Below, piece after piece: positions 53,439 to 61,890 of a stretch of DNA of 64,000 nt; position 1 is the first letter of the stretch, and every line of letters begins with the position of its first letter. The stretch spans positions 1-64,000 of the forward strand of contig JAAELK010000004.1 in assembly GCA_024226935.1 (NCBI GenBank). Reading direction: 5' to 3'. A program made the position numbers and the translations under genes. Origin of the DNA: Desulfobacteraceae bacterium. Its GTDB lineage: Bacteria; Desulfobacterota; Desulfobacteria; Desulfobacterales; Desulfobacteraceae. Below the pieces are notes generated by a model, which made no database searches, was not told where the DNA came from, and worked only from the letters and a program-made list of their open reading frames with translations.

Positions 53439-54371
53439 ATGAATAAATTAAATTTTTTATTAATTGGTACTGGTGCAGTCGGTAGTTACTACATGGGGAA
53501 AATTTCCAGGGCGGGTGTGCACATTACTTCATTATCCATAACAGATTATGAAATAATCAAAAAAAAGGGAATTCAAATAAATAGTATCAACAAGGATTTT
53601 AAATTTATTCCCGACAAAACAATAAAATCAACCTCCGAATATTTATTAATTCCCGACTATATTATTATTGCAACCAAAGCACTTCCTGAAATTGATGTGA
53701 TTGCCATGATAAAAAATATTATTCACAAAAAAACCACCATTGTTCTTCTTCAAAATGGCATTGATATTGAGACAAAAATCTTTAATGCATATCCAGATAA
53801 TGAAGTTATAAGCGGCCTTGCATATATAACTGTAAATAAAATTGCCCCTGCTACTATTAATCACCAGGCAAATGGCTGGTTGGTAATAGGCAAATATCCC
53901 AATGGAATTTCAAAAAAGACCAAACTACTTTCAAAGATATTTAATGAAGCCGGCGTTCAATGCACCCTGGAAAAAGACATTAATCTTGCCAGGTGGAAAA
54001 AACTTATCTGGAATGCATCATACAATGTAATCTCGGTTTTAGGGGGAGGTCTGACCACAAAAGAGATGACCCAATCAAAAGAGATCAATTCACTGATAAC
54101 AGGTATAATGAAAGAGGTCATATTACTGGCAGACAAATCCGGATATAAAATAGATGAATCCTTGATTGATGAATATATTAACTTTACCTCAAAAATGCCT
54201 GCAAATAAAACAAGCATGTTGTTGGATTATGAAAACAAACGTCCAATGGAGGTTGAAGCAATTTTAGGCAATACAATAAAAATGGCAAAAAAAATCAACA
54301 TGGCTGTTCCCCATCTGGAAAGCTTATATCCACTACTTAAAACCATTAATCAAAAAAACAGAAAAAACTAA
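53439..54371 (+). CDS. panE: 2-dehydropantoate 2-reductase (PanE/ApbA family)
   Basis: A 310-aa NADPH enzyme reducing ketopantoate to pantoate. N-terminal Rossmann motif LLIGTGAVGSYYMGKI (residues about 5-20), LLQNGIDIETKI, KKLIWNASYNVISVLGG (catalytic Lys) and SMLLDYENKRPMEVEAI (shown in part; conserved Ser and Glu). The gene is notably AT-rich compared with its neighbours. It is the only panE candidate here and could complete pantothenate synthesis with panC; paralogues acting on other 2-keto acids exist, so panE is probable rather than certain. Confidence 0.85.
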   Translation: MNKLNFLLIGTGAVGSYYMGKISRAGVHITSLSITDYEIIKKKGIQINSINKDFKFIPDKTIKSTSEYLLIPDYIIIATKALPEIDVIAMIKNIIHKKTTIVLLQNGIDIETKIFNAYPDNEVISGLAYITVNKIAPATINHQANGWLVIGKYPNGISKKTKLLSKIFNEAGVQCTLEKDINLARWKKLIWNASYNVISVLGGGLTTKEMTQSKEINSLITGIMKEVILLADKSGYKIDESLIDEYINFTSKMPANKTSMLLDYENKRPMEVEAILGNTIKMAKKINMAVPHLESLYPLLKTINQKNRKN

Positions 54372-54415
54372 ACTTCTATCATATTTTTATATATAAAAAT
54401 CCCAAGAGAATACCT

Positions 54416-55120
54416 GTGAATTACTACCAATTAAAAGATGGCGATATATTAATAATGACACCCCAAGGTGGAAGTAACTTTTTAACCAGGGGGCAAACTT
54501 TTTTAAAAAAATTCCAACCGGATACTGTTAATAAAACTCAAACGGCTGCCCATGCCGCCATTGTCTTTAAAGAACATACCGCAAACTCAATTGAATATTA
54601 TGCTGTCGATTCGTCGGGGCAGGGTATAAAAATAAATTACATTCAATATCAGATGCTTGCTCCTGCCAGCCCCTACGGCACGGCCAGTGTCTATCGGTTA
54701 AAAGGCTATAACGGATTTGCCAAGGAGGCTCAAATGGTTGCCTGCAGGTGGGCAAAGCCGGAAGATACAAAAGGTATCCCATATTCCATAAAAAAATCAC
54801 TTTCTCCAGTTTTTCATACCAGTTCATATGGACTACAGGCACAAAGACGGGCACAATTTTATGCGAAACATAAAAACACCCCCCTGGGTCCACCGAGCCA
54901 GGCAAAATACAGTGTTGTTCCACCAGGACTAAGGGGCAAAAAAGGGATGTTTTGTTCCATGTTTGTTATCGCTTGCTATCAAGCAGCCATAGGGGTCAGA
55001 CTATCCAGTTCACTCATGGCCCTGGACTCAAAAAACACATCCCCCATGAAACTGGAAAGTTATCTGGTAAAAAGCGTAAAATGGCAATATATCGGTCATT
55101 TAAATCAACGCTCAACATAG
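54416..55120 (+). CDS. Permuted papain-like (NlpC/P60-superfamily) protein, putative
   Basis: A 234-aa soluble protein with GTG start at 54416. Pattern: LKDGDILIMTP, then AAHAAIVFKEH with His46, AVDSSGQGI, and late MFCSMFVIACYQA with Cys180. His before Cys in this order is the hallmark of the permuted papain fold (YiiX/LRAT-like). Members cleave or transacylate amides or lipids. No signal peptide is visible. Neighbours give no clue. The assignment rests on motif spacing read by eye. Confidence 0.55.
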   Translation: MNYYQLKDGDILIMTPQGGSNFLTRGQTFLKKFQPDTVNKTQTAAHAAIVFKEHTANSIEYYAVDSSGQGIKINYIQYQMLAPASPYGTASVYRLKGYNGFAKEAQMVACRWAKPEDTKGIPYSIKKSLSPVFHTSSYGLQAQRRAQFYAKHKNTPLGPPSQAKYSVVPPGLRGKKGMFCSMFVIACYQAAIGVRLSSSLMALDSKNTSPMKLESYLVKSVKWQYIGHLNQRST

Positions 55121-55165
55121 GACACCATGGAGCAGGGCCGGATATGGCTTACCCGGGAACTTAAA

Positions 55166-55224
55166 TCAGTGCTTGAACGACAAGTCACCCATCTACCGCG
55201 TTGCTGCAAAAGTTTGAAAGCCCC
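55166..55224 (+). repeat. Dispersed hairpin repeat A, truncated copy 4
   Basis: The left ~59 bp only: CAGTGCTTGAACGACAAGTC, CACCCATCTACCGCGTTGCT, GCAAAAGTTTGAAA. The sequence then becomes unrelated, so this is a half element and cannot form the full hairpin. Confidence 0.75.
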
Positions 55225-55577
55225 TTGAAAACAGGCGCCGCAACATGGGCCAGAAATTTTTCATACTTTTCTTGACTAAAAGCATATTCTTATCCTACAC
55301 TGTGCCTGTCATTTCCGGACCAGATCCGATTAGAAACCGATATCAAAAATGGTCCGGCATGGAATAGATTCTCAAACCAAAACCAAGGTCCGCACGAAAA
55401 TAAGTTTGTATTTTTTCACCCTGACAGGGGTCGAATTTAGTTGATCCAATTGAGCCAAGCCCCAGGAATAAGGAGCTATTTTCAGGCATTGAAGATTGGA
55501 GAGCTGTCAAAGATACTCTAAGGCCGGGATGTATAAAATATAAAATTGTTTTCCCGCGAGTCCTAAAGGAGAAGACA
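55225..55577 (+). promoter_or_regulatory. Promoter and leader of the M14 peptidase gene
   Basis: TTGACT (55272-55277), 18 bases, TACACT (55296-55301) is a sigma70-like promoter. A dyad CCGGACCA (55315-55322) / TGGTCCGG (55350-55357) lies in the leader. AAGGAG precedes the ATG at 55578. No gene visible. Confidence 0.4.
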
Positions 55578-57923
55578 ATGGTAAAGAAAGGTTCCATCAG
55601 TTCAAGAAGATGCTTTATCCGGCGTTTAAATCTTATTGTGTTTATCACATTGGCTCTGATCATGCCGGGCAATGTGGTTGCCAAGACGACACCGGTACTG
55701 GACAAGACCAAGTACCACACCTGGAAAGAGGTCGATCATTATCTCAAGGCGATAGCTAAAAATCGACACCTCAAAGATATTGTTTCTCTAATCCCCATTG
55801 GGCACACCCGGGAAGGCAAGCCCATGAAGGTTCTACGCATATCAAAAAAAGGAATTCTGGGCAGCCATCCCGACACTAAACCAGCCGCCTTTATCATGGG
55901 CGCCCACCATGCCCGGGAGCATGTCTCCAAGGAAGCCGTCCTGGCGTTGATCGACAAGCTCATCAACGGCTATGGAAAAACCGATGCCGAAGGTCAGGCC
56001 ATCACCTATCTGATCAATGCAGGCACATTTTATCTGCTGCCCTGGGTCAACCCCGACGGCGGCATGAATCAGTTTTTGCACAACCCAGAACAGCGCAAGA
56101 CCAATTATGAAGTTGATGAACCCCAAATCGGTGCCGCTGATTGCGACACCTGTGGTGACGGAAATACCGATGAAGACAGCCCCGACATCGCCTTCGGTGA
56201 TGTCGGAGAATTCAGCGATTCAGGATTTGAAATCATATTTGGCGGTAACAATATCATCGGCCGCCATCTCCAGTTCTGGTACGAAAACGATGATTACACC
56301 TCGCCTGTGCTCGACCAGCGCGTTGCCCGCGTCCAGCCTGGATTTTCCCCCTATACCTTCAACTACGAGGGTAATGATCCGGATGGAGATGGCCTCTTTG
56401 CTCCTTATTCAGGTGAAGACTGGGTCGGGGGCACCGACCCCAACCGCAACTACGGTGAACCCCTTTGGGGAGACTGCGACAATGACGAGGGGTGCAGTCA
56501 CCTCTCCGGCGCCCAGACCTACTCAGGACCTGCCCCTTTTTCTGAGCCCGAAACCGCTGCAGTGGCAGCTTTCTTAAAAGCCCATCCAAATATTGTCAGC
56601 CTGGAAAGCCTGCACTCCGGCATCAACGAAATCTATCCGCCCTGGTATATCCATCCTGACGCATCCGATAAATCAACCATGGACCTGAGCTATTACGATT
56701 CCGTGGCTCAATACATCTCCCAGGAAACCGGATATGAAGTCGCCTATGGGGGCCCTTATGCCGTCAAGGGAGACACCACCGGTTACTCCTATGTCGGATC
56801 CAATCAAGACCCCGCCCATGGCCTTGATTTTTATGCAGGAGGTCTGCTTTCCTTTACCACTGAAATTTACGGCATGGGCAGCGATTCAGGTTCGGCAGAA
56901 GCCGTTCGAGATTGGTTCCCTCAGCATTACCAGCAGTTCGACACCGGATACCCCCAGGGCATCTTTCTGGCCTGGGGCGACTTTCCCTGGTGTACCACCT
57001 GCGACCCGGAGAAGATGCCGGGACCATTAAATATTTTTAATTATCTGCAATATACGGAATATTTTATTTTCAACAGCCGCGACCAATGCGACGGCAATGA
57101 CACTCCGGATATTTTTCACTGCGATTACTGGGGCATCGGAGACAGTACTGATTACTACGCAGACTTCGATATCTTCGCCTACTTCAACCCACCAGCAGTC
57201 AACCGCTGCTATGAAGACTGGAACTGCGACGGCAGTGCCTTAACACGCACCGTGGACCTACAGCTAAAACATCTCATGTACCGTCTCTACATCGCTCCTT
57301 TCATACGCGTGGACAGTGAACAGATCACAAGCGACGATACCAGCCTGAACATAGCCATAGAAAACACAGGATTTCTACGTTCCAGTGTGATGACCACAGG
57401 ACGCCAGGGAGAAGATTCCATGGAGAACCGTTATTATGATATGGGTCTTGTGGATGTAAAAATAGCCTACACCTCCGGATTTCAAGTAATAGGGGCCAAA
57501 TCGATCAATATCGGCTGGCTGGGTGGTGGACGTTCAGACGATCTTGAACCGCGTTCAAAAAGCGCCAGCTTCCAGGTCAGCGGACTGAATCCAGGTGATC
57601 TCTTCCTGATTAAAGCCAGCAGCCAAAAGACCGGAAAAACCTATGCCATGATTCAGGCTGTGACCGGTGACAAGACTGACGCCTTATCCTTCCAGGTGCT
57701 CTGGACCAATAACGTACCCCGCTCCAAAGAGGTCGACACCTATTTCACCGGCGGTTCTGTACTTGCTGCCCAGCGTGCCCCCGCAATGATGCGCAGCAAG
57801 AAGCAGATCCAGACAGATATGCAGCGTACCCAGCAAAAACGCCGGGAATGGAAACAGATAGAAGGTCCCTTTGACGTCCTCCCAGGCTACTCCAAAGGAA
57901 TCACTTTTCGAAAATATCATTAA
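55578..57923 (+). CDS. Secreted zinc carboxypeptidase (peptidase M14)
   Basis: A 781-aa exported enzyme. Signal peptide at residues about 18-36 (LIVFITLALIMPGNVVAKT). M14 domain: zinc ligands His111 and Glu114 in MGAHHAREHVSKEA, the third in ESLHSGINE, substrate-binding DPNRNYG, and catalytic Glu in LSFTTEIYGM. It carries several Asp/Cys-rich inserts (ADCDTCGDGNTDEDSPD, DPDGDGLFAPYSGED) that look like calcium-binding loops and are large for the family. A C-terminal ~200-residue beta-rich region without recognised family follows. Likely periplasmic or extracellular protein scavenging. The gene has own promoter and Shine-Dalgarno AAGGAG. Confidence 0.92.
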   Translation: MVKKGSISSRRCFIRRLNLIVFITLALIMPGNVVAKTTPVLDKTKYHTWKEVDHYLKAIAKNRHLKDIVSLIPIGHTREGKPMKVLRISKKGILGSHPDTKPAAFIMGAHHAREHVSKEAVLALIDKLINGYGKTDAEGQAITYLINAGTFYLLPWVNPDGGMNQFLHNPEQRKTNYEVDEPQIGAADCDTCGDGNTDEDSPDIAFGDVGEFSDSGFEIIFGGNNIIGRHLQFWYENDDYTSPVLDQRVARVQPGFSPYTFNYEGNDPDGDGLFAPYSGEDWVGGTDPNRNYGEPLWGDCDNDEGCSHLSGAQTYSGPAPFSEPETAAVAAFLKAHPNIVSLESLHSGINEIYPPWYIHPDASDKSTMDLSYYDSVAQYISQETGYEVAYGGPYAVKGDTTGYSYVGSNQDPAHGLDFYAGGLLSFTTEIYGMGSDSGSAEAVRDWFPQHYQQFDTGYPQGIFLAWGDFPWCTTCDPEKMPGPLNIFNYLQYTEYFIFNSRDQCDGNDTPDIFHCDYWGIGDSTDYYADFDIFAYFNPPAVNRCYEDWNCDGSALTRTVDLQLKHLMYRLYIAPFIRVDSEQITSDDTSLNIAIENTGFLRSSVMTTGRQGEDSMENRYYDMGLVDVKIAYTSGFQVIGAKSINIGWLGGGRSDDLEPRSKSASFQVSGLNPGDLFLIKASSQKTGKTYAMIQAVTGDKTDALSFQVLWTNNVPRSKEVDTYFTGGSVLAAQRAPAMMRSKKQIQTDMQRTQQKRREWKQIEGPFDVLPGYSKGITFRKYH

Positions 57924-58058
57924 TCATATAGTAAGGGGGGCAATCTGAGGATATGCCCCCCTCAATTATAGCCTTTAACCCCATCCCCCCCCCTTGCTTT
58001 TCATAAAAACCCGTCTTACTATTGCCTGATTAACAAAAGGACTACAAAGGAGACCTTG

Positions 58059-58829
58059 ATGATGTTGGAAAAGTGGAAGTTGGAAGGTATGCAGGCACTT
58101 ATCACCGGCGGGACAAAAGGGATTGGCCAGGCCATTGCCCAGGAGATGTTAAATCTCGGGGCAAAGGTATTTATCGTTGCCCGGAATGCGGATCAGATTA
58201 AAGAGTGTATTCAAGCATGGAACGACCAGGGTTTTGAAGCAAACGGATGTGCAGCCGATATTGCCACAACCAAAGGAAGAAAGGCGCTTTTTAAAATCCT
58301 TGGAGACAAATGGGAACGACTGGACATCCTGGTCAACAACGTGGGAACCAACATACGAAAAAAAGCGGTTGAATATTCAGATGAACAATATCTTTCCATC
58401 ATCAATACCAATATGCATTCAAGTTTTGCCATGTGCCGGGAGGCCTTTCCCATGCTGAAAAAATCCGATCAAGGCTCGGTTGTCAATGTATTGTCAGTTG
58501 CAGGCTTGACCCATCTGCGTACAGGAGCTCCCTATGGAATGACAAAGGCAGCCGGCCATCAACTGACCCGAAATCTTGCAGTTGAATGGGCACCAGACAA
58601 TATCCGGGTAAATGCCATCGCCCCCTGGTACACCAAAACACCCCTTGTTAAAAATTTATTGAAAGATGAGGCTTACACCGCTGACATCCTTGCACGAACA
58701 CCCATGGGCAGGATCGCCGATGCCCATGAGGTCGCCTCGGTTGCGGCATTTCTTTGTATGCAAAGCGCATCCTATGTTACAGGTCAGTGTATTGCAGTTG
58801 ACGGGGGATTTACGATCAACGGTTTTTAA
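58059..58829 (+). CDS. Short-chain dehydrogenase/reductase (tropinone reductase-like)
   Basis: A 256-aa NAD(P)-dependent oxidoreductase. ATG 58059 follows GGAG; an adjacent ATG at 58062 is an alternative. Cofactor motif [21 protein letters not shown] (NNxG), Ser in [11 protein letters not shown], Tyr-Lys in [10 protein letters not shown], and the C-terminal [19 protein letters not shown]. The closest pattern is the tropinone reductase-like group of classical SDRs. Substrate unknown. It converges with the TetR gene across a shared terminator. Confidence 0.92.
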   Translation: MMLEKWKLEGMQALITGGTKGIGQAIAQEMLNLGAKVFIVARNADQIKECIQAWNDQGFEANGCAADIATTKGRKALFKILGDKWERLDILVNNVGTNIRKKAVEYSDEQYLSIINTNMHSSFAMCREAFPMLKKSDQGSVVNVLSVAGLTHLRTGAPYGMTKAAGHQLTRNLAVEWAPDNIRVNAIAPWYTKTPLVKNLLKDEAYTADILARTPMGRIADAHEVASVAAFLCMQSASYVTGQCIAVDGGFTINGF

Positions 58830-58834
58830 CAAAA

Positions 58835-58864
58835 AAGCTGAACTTTAAAAAAAGTTCAGCTTTA
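58835..58864. terminator. Bidirectional terminator between SDR and tetR
   Basis: Perfect stem AAGCTGAACTTT (58835-58846), loop AAAA, AAAGTTCAGCTT (58851-58862). T-rich on both sides (TTT after the plus-strand stem; six T on the minus strand), between two convergent genes. Confidence 0.85.
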
Positions 58865-58928
58865 ATACTTCAAAAAAATCAAGAAAACTCCTCGGTATGC
58901 AAATTACCAAATGTTGTTGATCATTTAT

Positions 58929-59513
58929 CTATTTTTTCAACACAAGATTTAACCAGTTTTGAAAAATCTGAACCTTTGCATCTATTTCCGGTTCTTTATC
59001 CAGTTCCGTGGCCCGAATGATATATTTTTCAAAAATCTGTAAACCGAACCCAAAGGCCATCAGACCGGCAACAAGAGTTTTCGGTTCTATCTCCTTGCTC
59101 ATTTTTCCGGCTTCTTGATCCTTTTTTGCCAGTTGTATCATTTCCCTTATGAATGGGTAGTCCTGTTGTAAATTACCATCCGTGTCTTCCTCCAAAAGAG
59201 TTCGCGCCATAACCCTCCAGAATGAATCATTTTTACGTAAAATCCGCGCCGTTTGTCTCACAGCTTCTTCAAAACTGTTATTTTTCCCTATTTGTTGAAG
59301 AACATCCATGGTCATTTTTTCCTGGGTCACACGCCTTAATCCATCCTTGGATCCAAAATGGCGGCAAACTTGAGAATGATTCACACCGGCACGGGCAGCA
59401 ATCTGCCGTATCGATACACCTGCAACACCATGTTTTCCAAACAACTCACTAGCAGAGCAGATGAGGGCATCAACTACTTCATCTCGTCCAAATGGTTTTC
59501 CATTTTTCGGCAT
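58929..59513 (-). CDS. TetR/AcrR-family regulator
   Basis: A 194-aa regulator with helix-turn-helix ASELFGKHGVAGVSIRQIAARAGVNHSQVCRHFGSKDGL (about residues 17-55, shown in part; HSQVCRHFGS is a clear recognition helix). The C-terminal half is a generic ligand pocket. It is divergent from the secreted protein at 59871. Its own promoter and a palindromic operator candidate lie at 59558-59605, so it probably controls itself and perhaps the divergent gene. Confidence 0.9.
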   Translation of the reverse strand: MPKNGKPFGRDEVVDALICSASELFGKHGVAGVSIRQIAARAGVNHSQVCRHFGSKDGLRRVTQEKMTMDVLQQIGKNNSFEEAVRQTARILRKNDSFWRVMARTLLEEDTDGNLQQDYPFIREMIQLAKKDQEAGKMSKEIEPKTLVAGLMAFGFGLQIFEKYIIRATELDKEPEIDAKVQIFQNWLNLVLKK

Positions 59514-59557
59514 TTATTCAATTATCCTCTTTTTTTTAAAATGGCTTATTCATATCA

Positions 59558-59605
59558 CATTGACCACAACCCTGTGATTATGGTCAATGCCCCTCTCCCC
59601 GTCAA
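59558..59605 (-). promoter_or_regulatory. tetR promoter with overlapping operator candidate
   Basis: On the minus strand TTGACG (complement of 59600-59605), 17 bases, CATAAT (complement of 59577-59582). CATTGACCA (59558-59566), 14 bases, TGGTCAATG (59581-59589) forms a 9-bp-arm palindrome overlapping the -10, suited to TetR autorepression. Confidence 0.6.
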
Positions 59606-59659
59606 GTATTTATTCTCTTCAAATTTTTATTTAAAAAAAAATTTGAAGAGAATAAATAC
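59606..59659. repeat. 54-bp perfect inverted repeat
   Basis: Arms of 23 bp without mismatch: GTATTTATTCTCTTCAAATT plus TTT at 59606-59628 and its complement at 59637-59659, with an 8-base spacer. It begins at the base adjoining the tetR -35 element and lies between two divergent genes. AT-rich and without an obvious T-run, so a regulatory or cruciform role is as likely as termination. Confidence 0.9.
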
Positions 59660-59714
59660 AAAATTGCGTGTAAGTCAACAAATAACGAACAATGTTTTTT
59701 AAAAAAAATGTGTC

Positions 59715-59743
59715 TTGACAAGATGTATACGCCTGGATATATA
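59715..59743 (+). promoter_or_regulatory. Strong sigma70-like promoter
   Basis: TTGACA (59715-59720), exactly 17 bases, TATATA (59738-59743), upstream of the secreted protein at 59871. Leader of about 120 bases. Two GTATAC hexamers (about 59725 and 59777) flank the -10. Confidence 0.7.
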
Positions 59744-59870
59744 TGCCAATGATTGGGTACAAACATATTCAAATGTATACTTTTGTTTCTCAATTTTGCA
59801 AACGGTTAAGAGTATTTTATGACCCTTTTTATAAAGGGTCCATTTTTTTTCAACAACAAGAGAGGCAGTA

Positions 59871-61391
59871 ATGAATTTAAGAAATTTTTTTGGTAAAAAT
59901 ATGATTGGAATCGCCTTGGCGACCTTTATATCGATCCTGACTGTAGGCCCCGTCTTTGCCCTGGACAACGATGAACCGCCGGTAAATTCTTTTCTGGCAG
60001 ACTCCCCGTGGCCCATGAGCCATCGAAACCCTTATTGCCAGGCATCGTCTCCTTACCCTGGACCAGAAGCACCTGTGGCAGATGCAACATCCGACATAGT
60101 AACAGCCGAACCCGGTACAATAACCCTCGCAGTTTCAGGTCCCTATGAAGATGGCAGCCGGGTTATATGGACCAGTGCTGCAACAAAAGTTTATAAAATT
60201 GATGCCAATGGCGACAATTGGAAAAAAATCGATACAATGCCTAAAGAAAGGTTAGAGTGGGACGGCATGCCCACCGTTGAAGATGGACTGACCGGAGCAT
60301 ATACTCTTATCGACAAAGACAATATCTACTACATGCCAAGATACACAAAACTGTTTGCAATCGGAGATTCAGTGGAAGGTGATGCCTATTCTCCCATCGA
60401 AGTGAAAAGAGAATATGAAATTCCAACCCGCCTTCTGACAGATTCCACAAAGGAAAAGATTGTCGGTCTGAACATGACCTATGACGGCATGCTTGTTTTT
60501 GTAACCGGCAATGGCCTTGTGGGTGCCGTATCCCGGGATTTCAAAGAAGCATATTACCTGTCCCTTGGAGCTGGCAATGAAGTTTCCAATTCCATTGCCT
60601 GTGATGAAAACGGTGGCATTTATGTGGTTTCCAGCAAAAAAATGTACAAGATCCAGTGGACCGGTCAAAAACTTTCTCTGGATGAAAGAGATGGCGGCTG
60701 GGCAGCAGATTATGAAACCGGAGATACATCCTCCGGGATACGCCTGGGAGAGGGTTCCGGTTCCACACCAACATTGATGGGAACTGGAGATCAGGATAAG
60801 TTTGTCTGCATCACCGATGGAAAAGATTTAATGGATATAGTCCTGTTTTGGCGCGATCAAATCCCCGCCGACTGGAACCAGATCGAAGGAACCAAAGACA
60901 GACGAATCGCAGCCCAGAAAGCGATAACCTTCGGAAACCCCGATGCTGTACAATCTCTTTCAGAGCAATCCGTGTGTATCCGTGGGTACGGCGCATTTGT
61001 TGTAAATAATCAACTGGCTTATACCATAAGCAGCGGCTGGATGAACCTATTCGCTTCAGGCATCACCTTCAACGCTCCCCGGGGTGCGGAAAAATTTGTA
61101 TGGGATCCTGCCACAAGAACCCTTGATACAGCCTGGGTCAATCAAACCATCAGCTATCCCAATGCAATTCCCAGCATGAGTTCGGCTACCAATCTGATCT
61201 ACAATGTAGGCCAGGTCCCAGGAGGCGGATGGACATTTGACGCCCTTGACTGGGATACCGGAGAAAAGGTTTTCAGCTACACATACGGCCACGGCCCCCG
61301 TTTCAACAGTGCCTATGGAGGAACTGAAATAGGCCTTGACGGTTCACTGTATATCGGGTCCTTCGGAGGACCGTCCCATATGAAGCCATAA
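59871..61391 (+). CDS. Secreted protein, probable beta-propeller, unknown function
   Basis: A 506-aa exported protein; signal peptide at residues about 10-31 (MIGIALATFISILTVGPVFA, cleavage after FA). The mature N-terminus SPWPMSHRNPYCQASSPYPG recalls the start of PQQ-like propeller proteins, and several blades can be guessed from repeated strand-turn units (YTLIDKDNIYYM, SIACDENGGIYVVSS, TEIGLDGSLYIGSFGG). No catalytic motif is visible. It has the strongest promoter of the window and a large hairpin after it, suggesting an abundant, separately controlled product. Confidence 0.75.
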   Translation: MNLRNFFGKNMIGIALATFISILTVGPVFALDNDEPPVNSFLADSPWPMSHRNPYCQASSPYPGPEAPVADATSDIVTAEPGTITLAVSGPYEDGSRVIWTSAATKVYKIDANGDNWKKIDTMPKERLEWDGMPTVEDGLTGAYTLIDKDNIYYMPRYTKLFAIGDSVEGDAYSPIEVKREYEIPTRLLTDSTKEKIVGLNMTYDGMLVFVTGNGLVGAVSRDFKEAYYLSLGAGNEVSNSIACDENGGIYVVSSKKMYKIQWTGQKLSLDERDGGWAADYETGDTSSGIRLGEGSGSTPTLMGTGDQDKFVCITDGKDLMDIVLFWRDQIPADWNQIEGTKDRRIAAQKAITFGNPDAVQSLSEQSVCIRGYGAFVVNNQLAYTISSGWMNLFASGITFNAPRGAEKFVWDPATRTLDTAWVNQTISYPNAIPSMSSATNLIYNVGQVPGGGWTFDALDWDTGEKVFSYTYGHGPRFNSAYGGTEIGLDGSLYIGSFGGPSHMKP

Positions 61392-61414
61392 CTTTATTGC
61401 CTATTGTAAATAAT

Positions 61415-61458
61415 ATTCACCCCGTTGTACCTGATTTATCAGGCACAACGGGGTGAAT
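61415..61458. terminator. Large GC-rich hairpin after the secreted protein gene
   Basis: ATTCACCCCGTTGT-A-CCTGA / TCAGG-C-ACAACGGGGTGAAT, 19 pairs with a single mismatch and a 4-base loop. It follows the stop codon by 23 bases. No T-run follows, so it may be an mRNA 3' protective structure or a factor-dependent end. Confidence 0.65.
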
Positions 61459-61555
61459 CCATTCAGGCAAAAAGGGTTAAAAACAAAAGAATATAATGAA
61501 GAACAATCTTTGCCCCGGGAACCAGGGGCAAAGATTTTATAATTTTTCCTTACCA

Positions 61556-61691
61556 GCACCAAAGCCGAATCAACGGCTTGAAACAGGTTCTTCCATTTTC
61601 CCCTTACCTCTATATGGGTCTCATCCACCCTGGAAGAATCGTCAGTCTTTTTAAGTTTCGAGGAGAAATAGACCTCTGACTCTCTAACCAA
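61556..61691 (-). pseudogene. Remnant of an IS6-like transposase
   Basis: A 45-codon stretch in the minus-strand frame that starts at 61691 reads SSKLKKTDDSSRVDETHIEV and RGKWKNLFQAVDSA. This matches the DDE-domain start of IS6/IS26-family transposases (W-x-V-D-E-T-x-I-x-V-x-G-x-W-x-x-L-x-x-A-V-D), with the first catalytic Asp in VDET. The rest of the transposase is missing on both sides and no terminal inverted repeats were found, so it is a dead fragment. Confidence 0.65.
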
Positions 61692-61818
61692 CTCCCCCTA
61701 TTATTACGCTATATTTTTTTATCATAAGAACACAGCTTTCACATGGTGAACCATCCCTGTTTTTATTGTCGTCTGGAAGATTTTTGAATATCCTTTTACC
61801 ATTATATACAAAAAAAAC
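61692..61818. other. Intergenic stretch beyond the IS remnant
   Basis: AT-rich; no coding pattern or further transposase similarity recognised. Confidence 0.3.
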
Positions 61819-61869
61819 TTGACAGGTATAATACACACGTATTAAATATATGATTAATACGTGTGTATT
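61819..61869 (+). promoter_or_regulatory. tetR-sulfotransferase promoter with 40-bp palindromic operator
   Basis: TTGACA at 61819-61824 followed by a -10-like TTAAAT at 61842-61847 (17-base spacer). AATACACACGTATTAA (61830-61845), 8 bases, TTAATACGTGTGTATT (61854-61869): 16-bp arms without mismatch, covering the -10 and start region. It is the best-defined operator candidate in the window. Confidence 0.8.
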
Positions 61870-61890
61870 AATTTATTACAGGAGATATCC

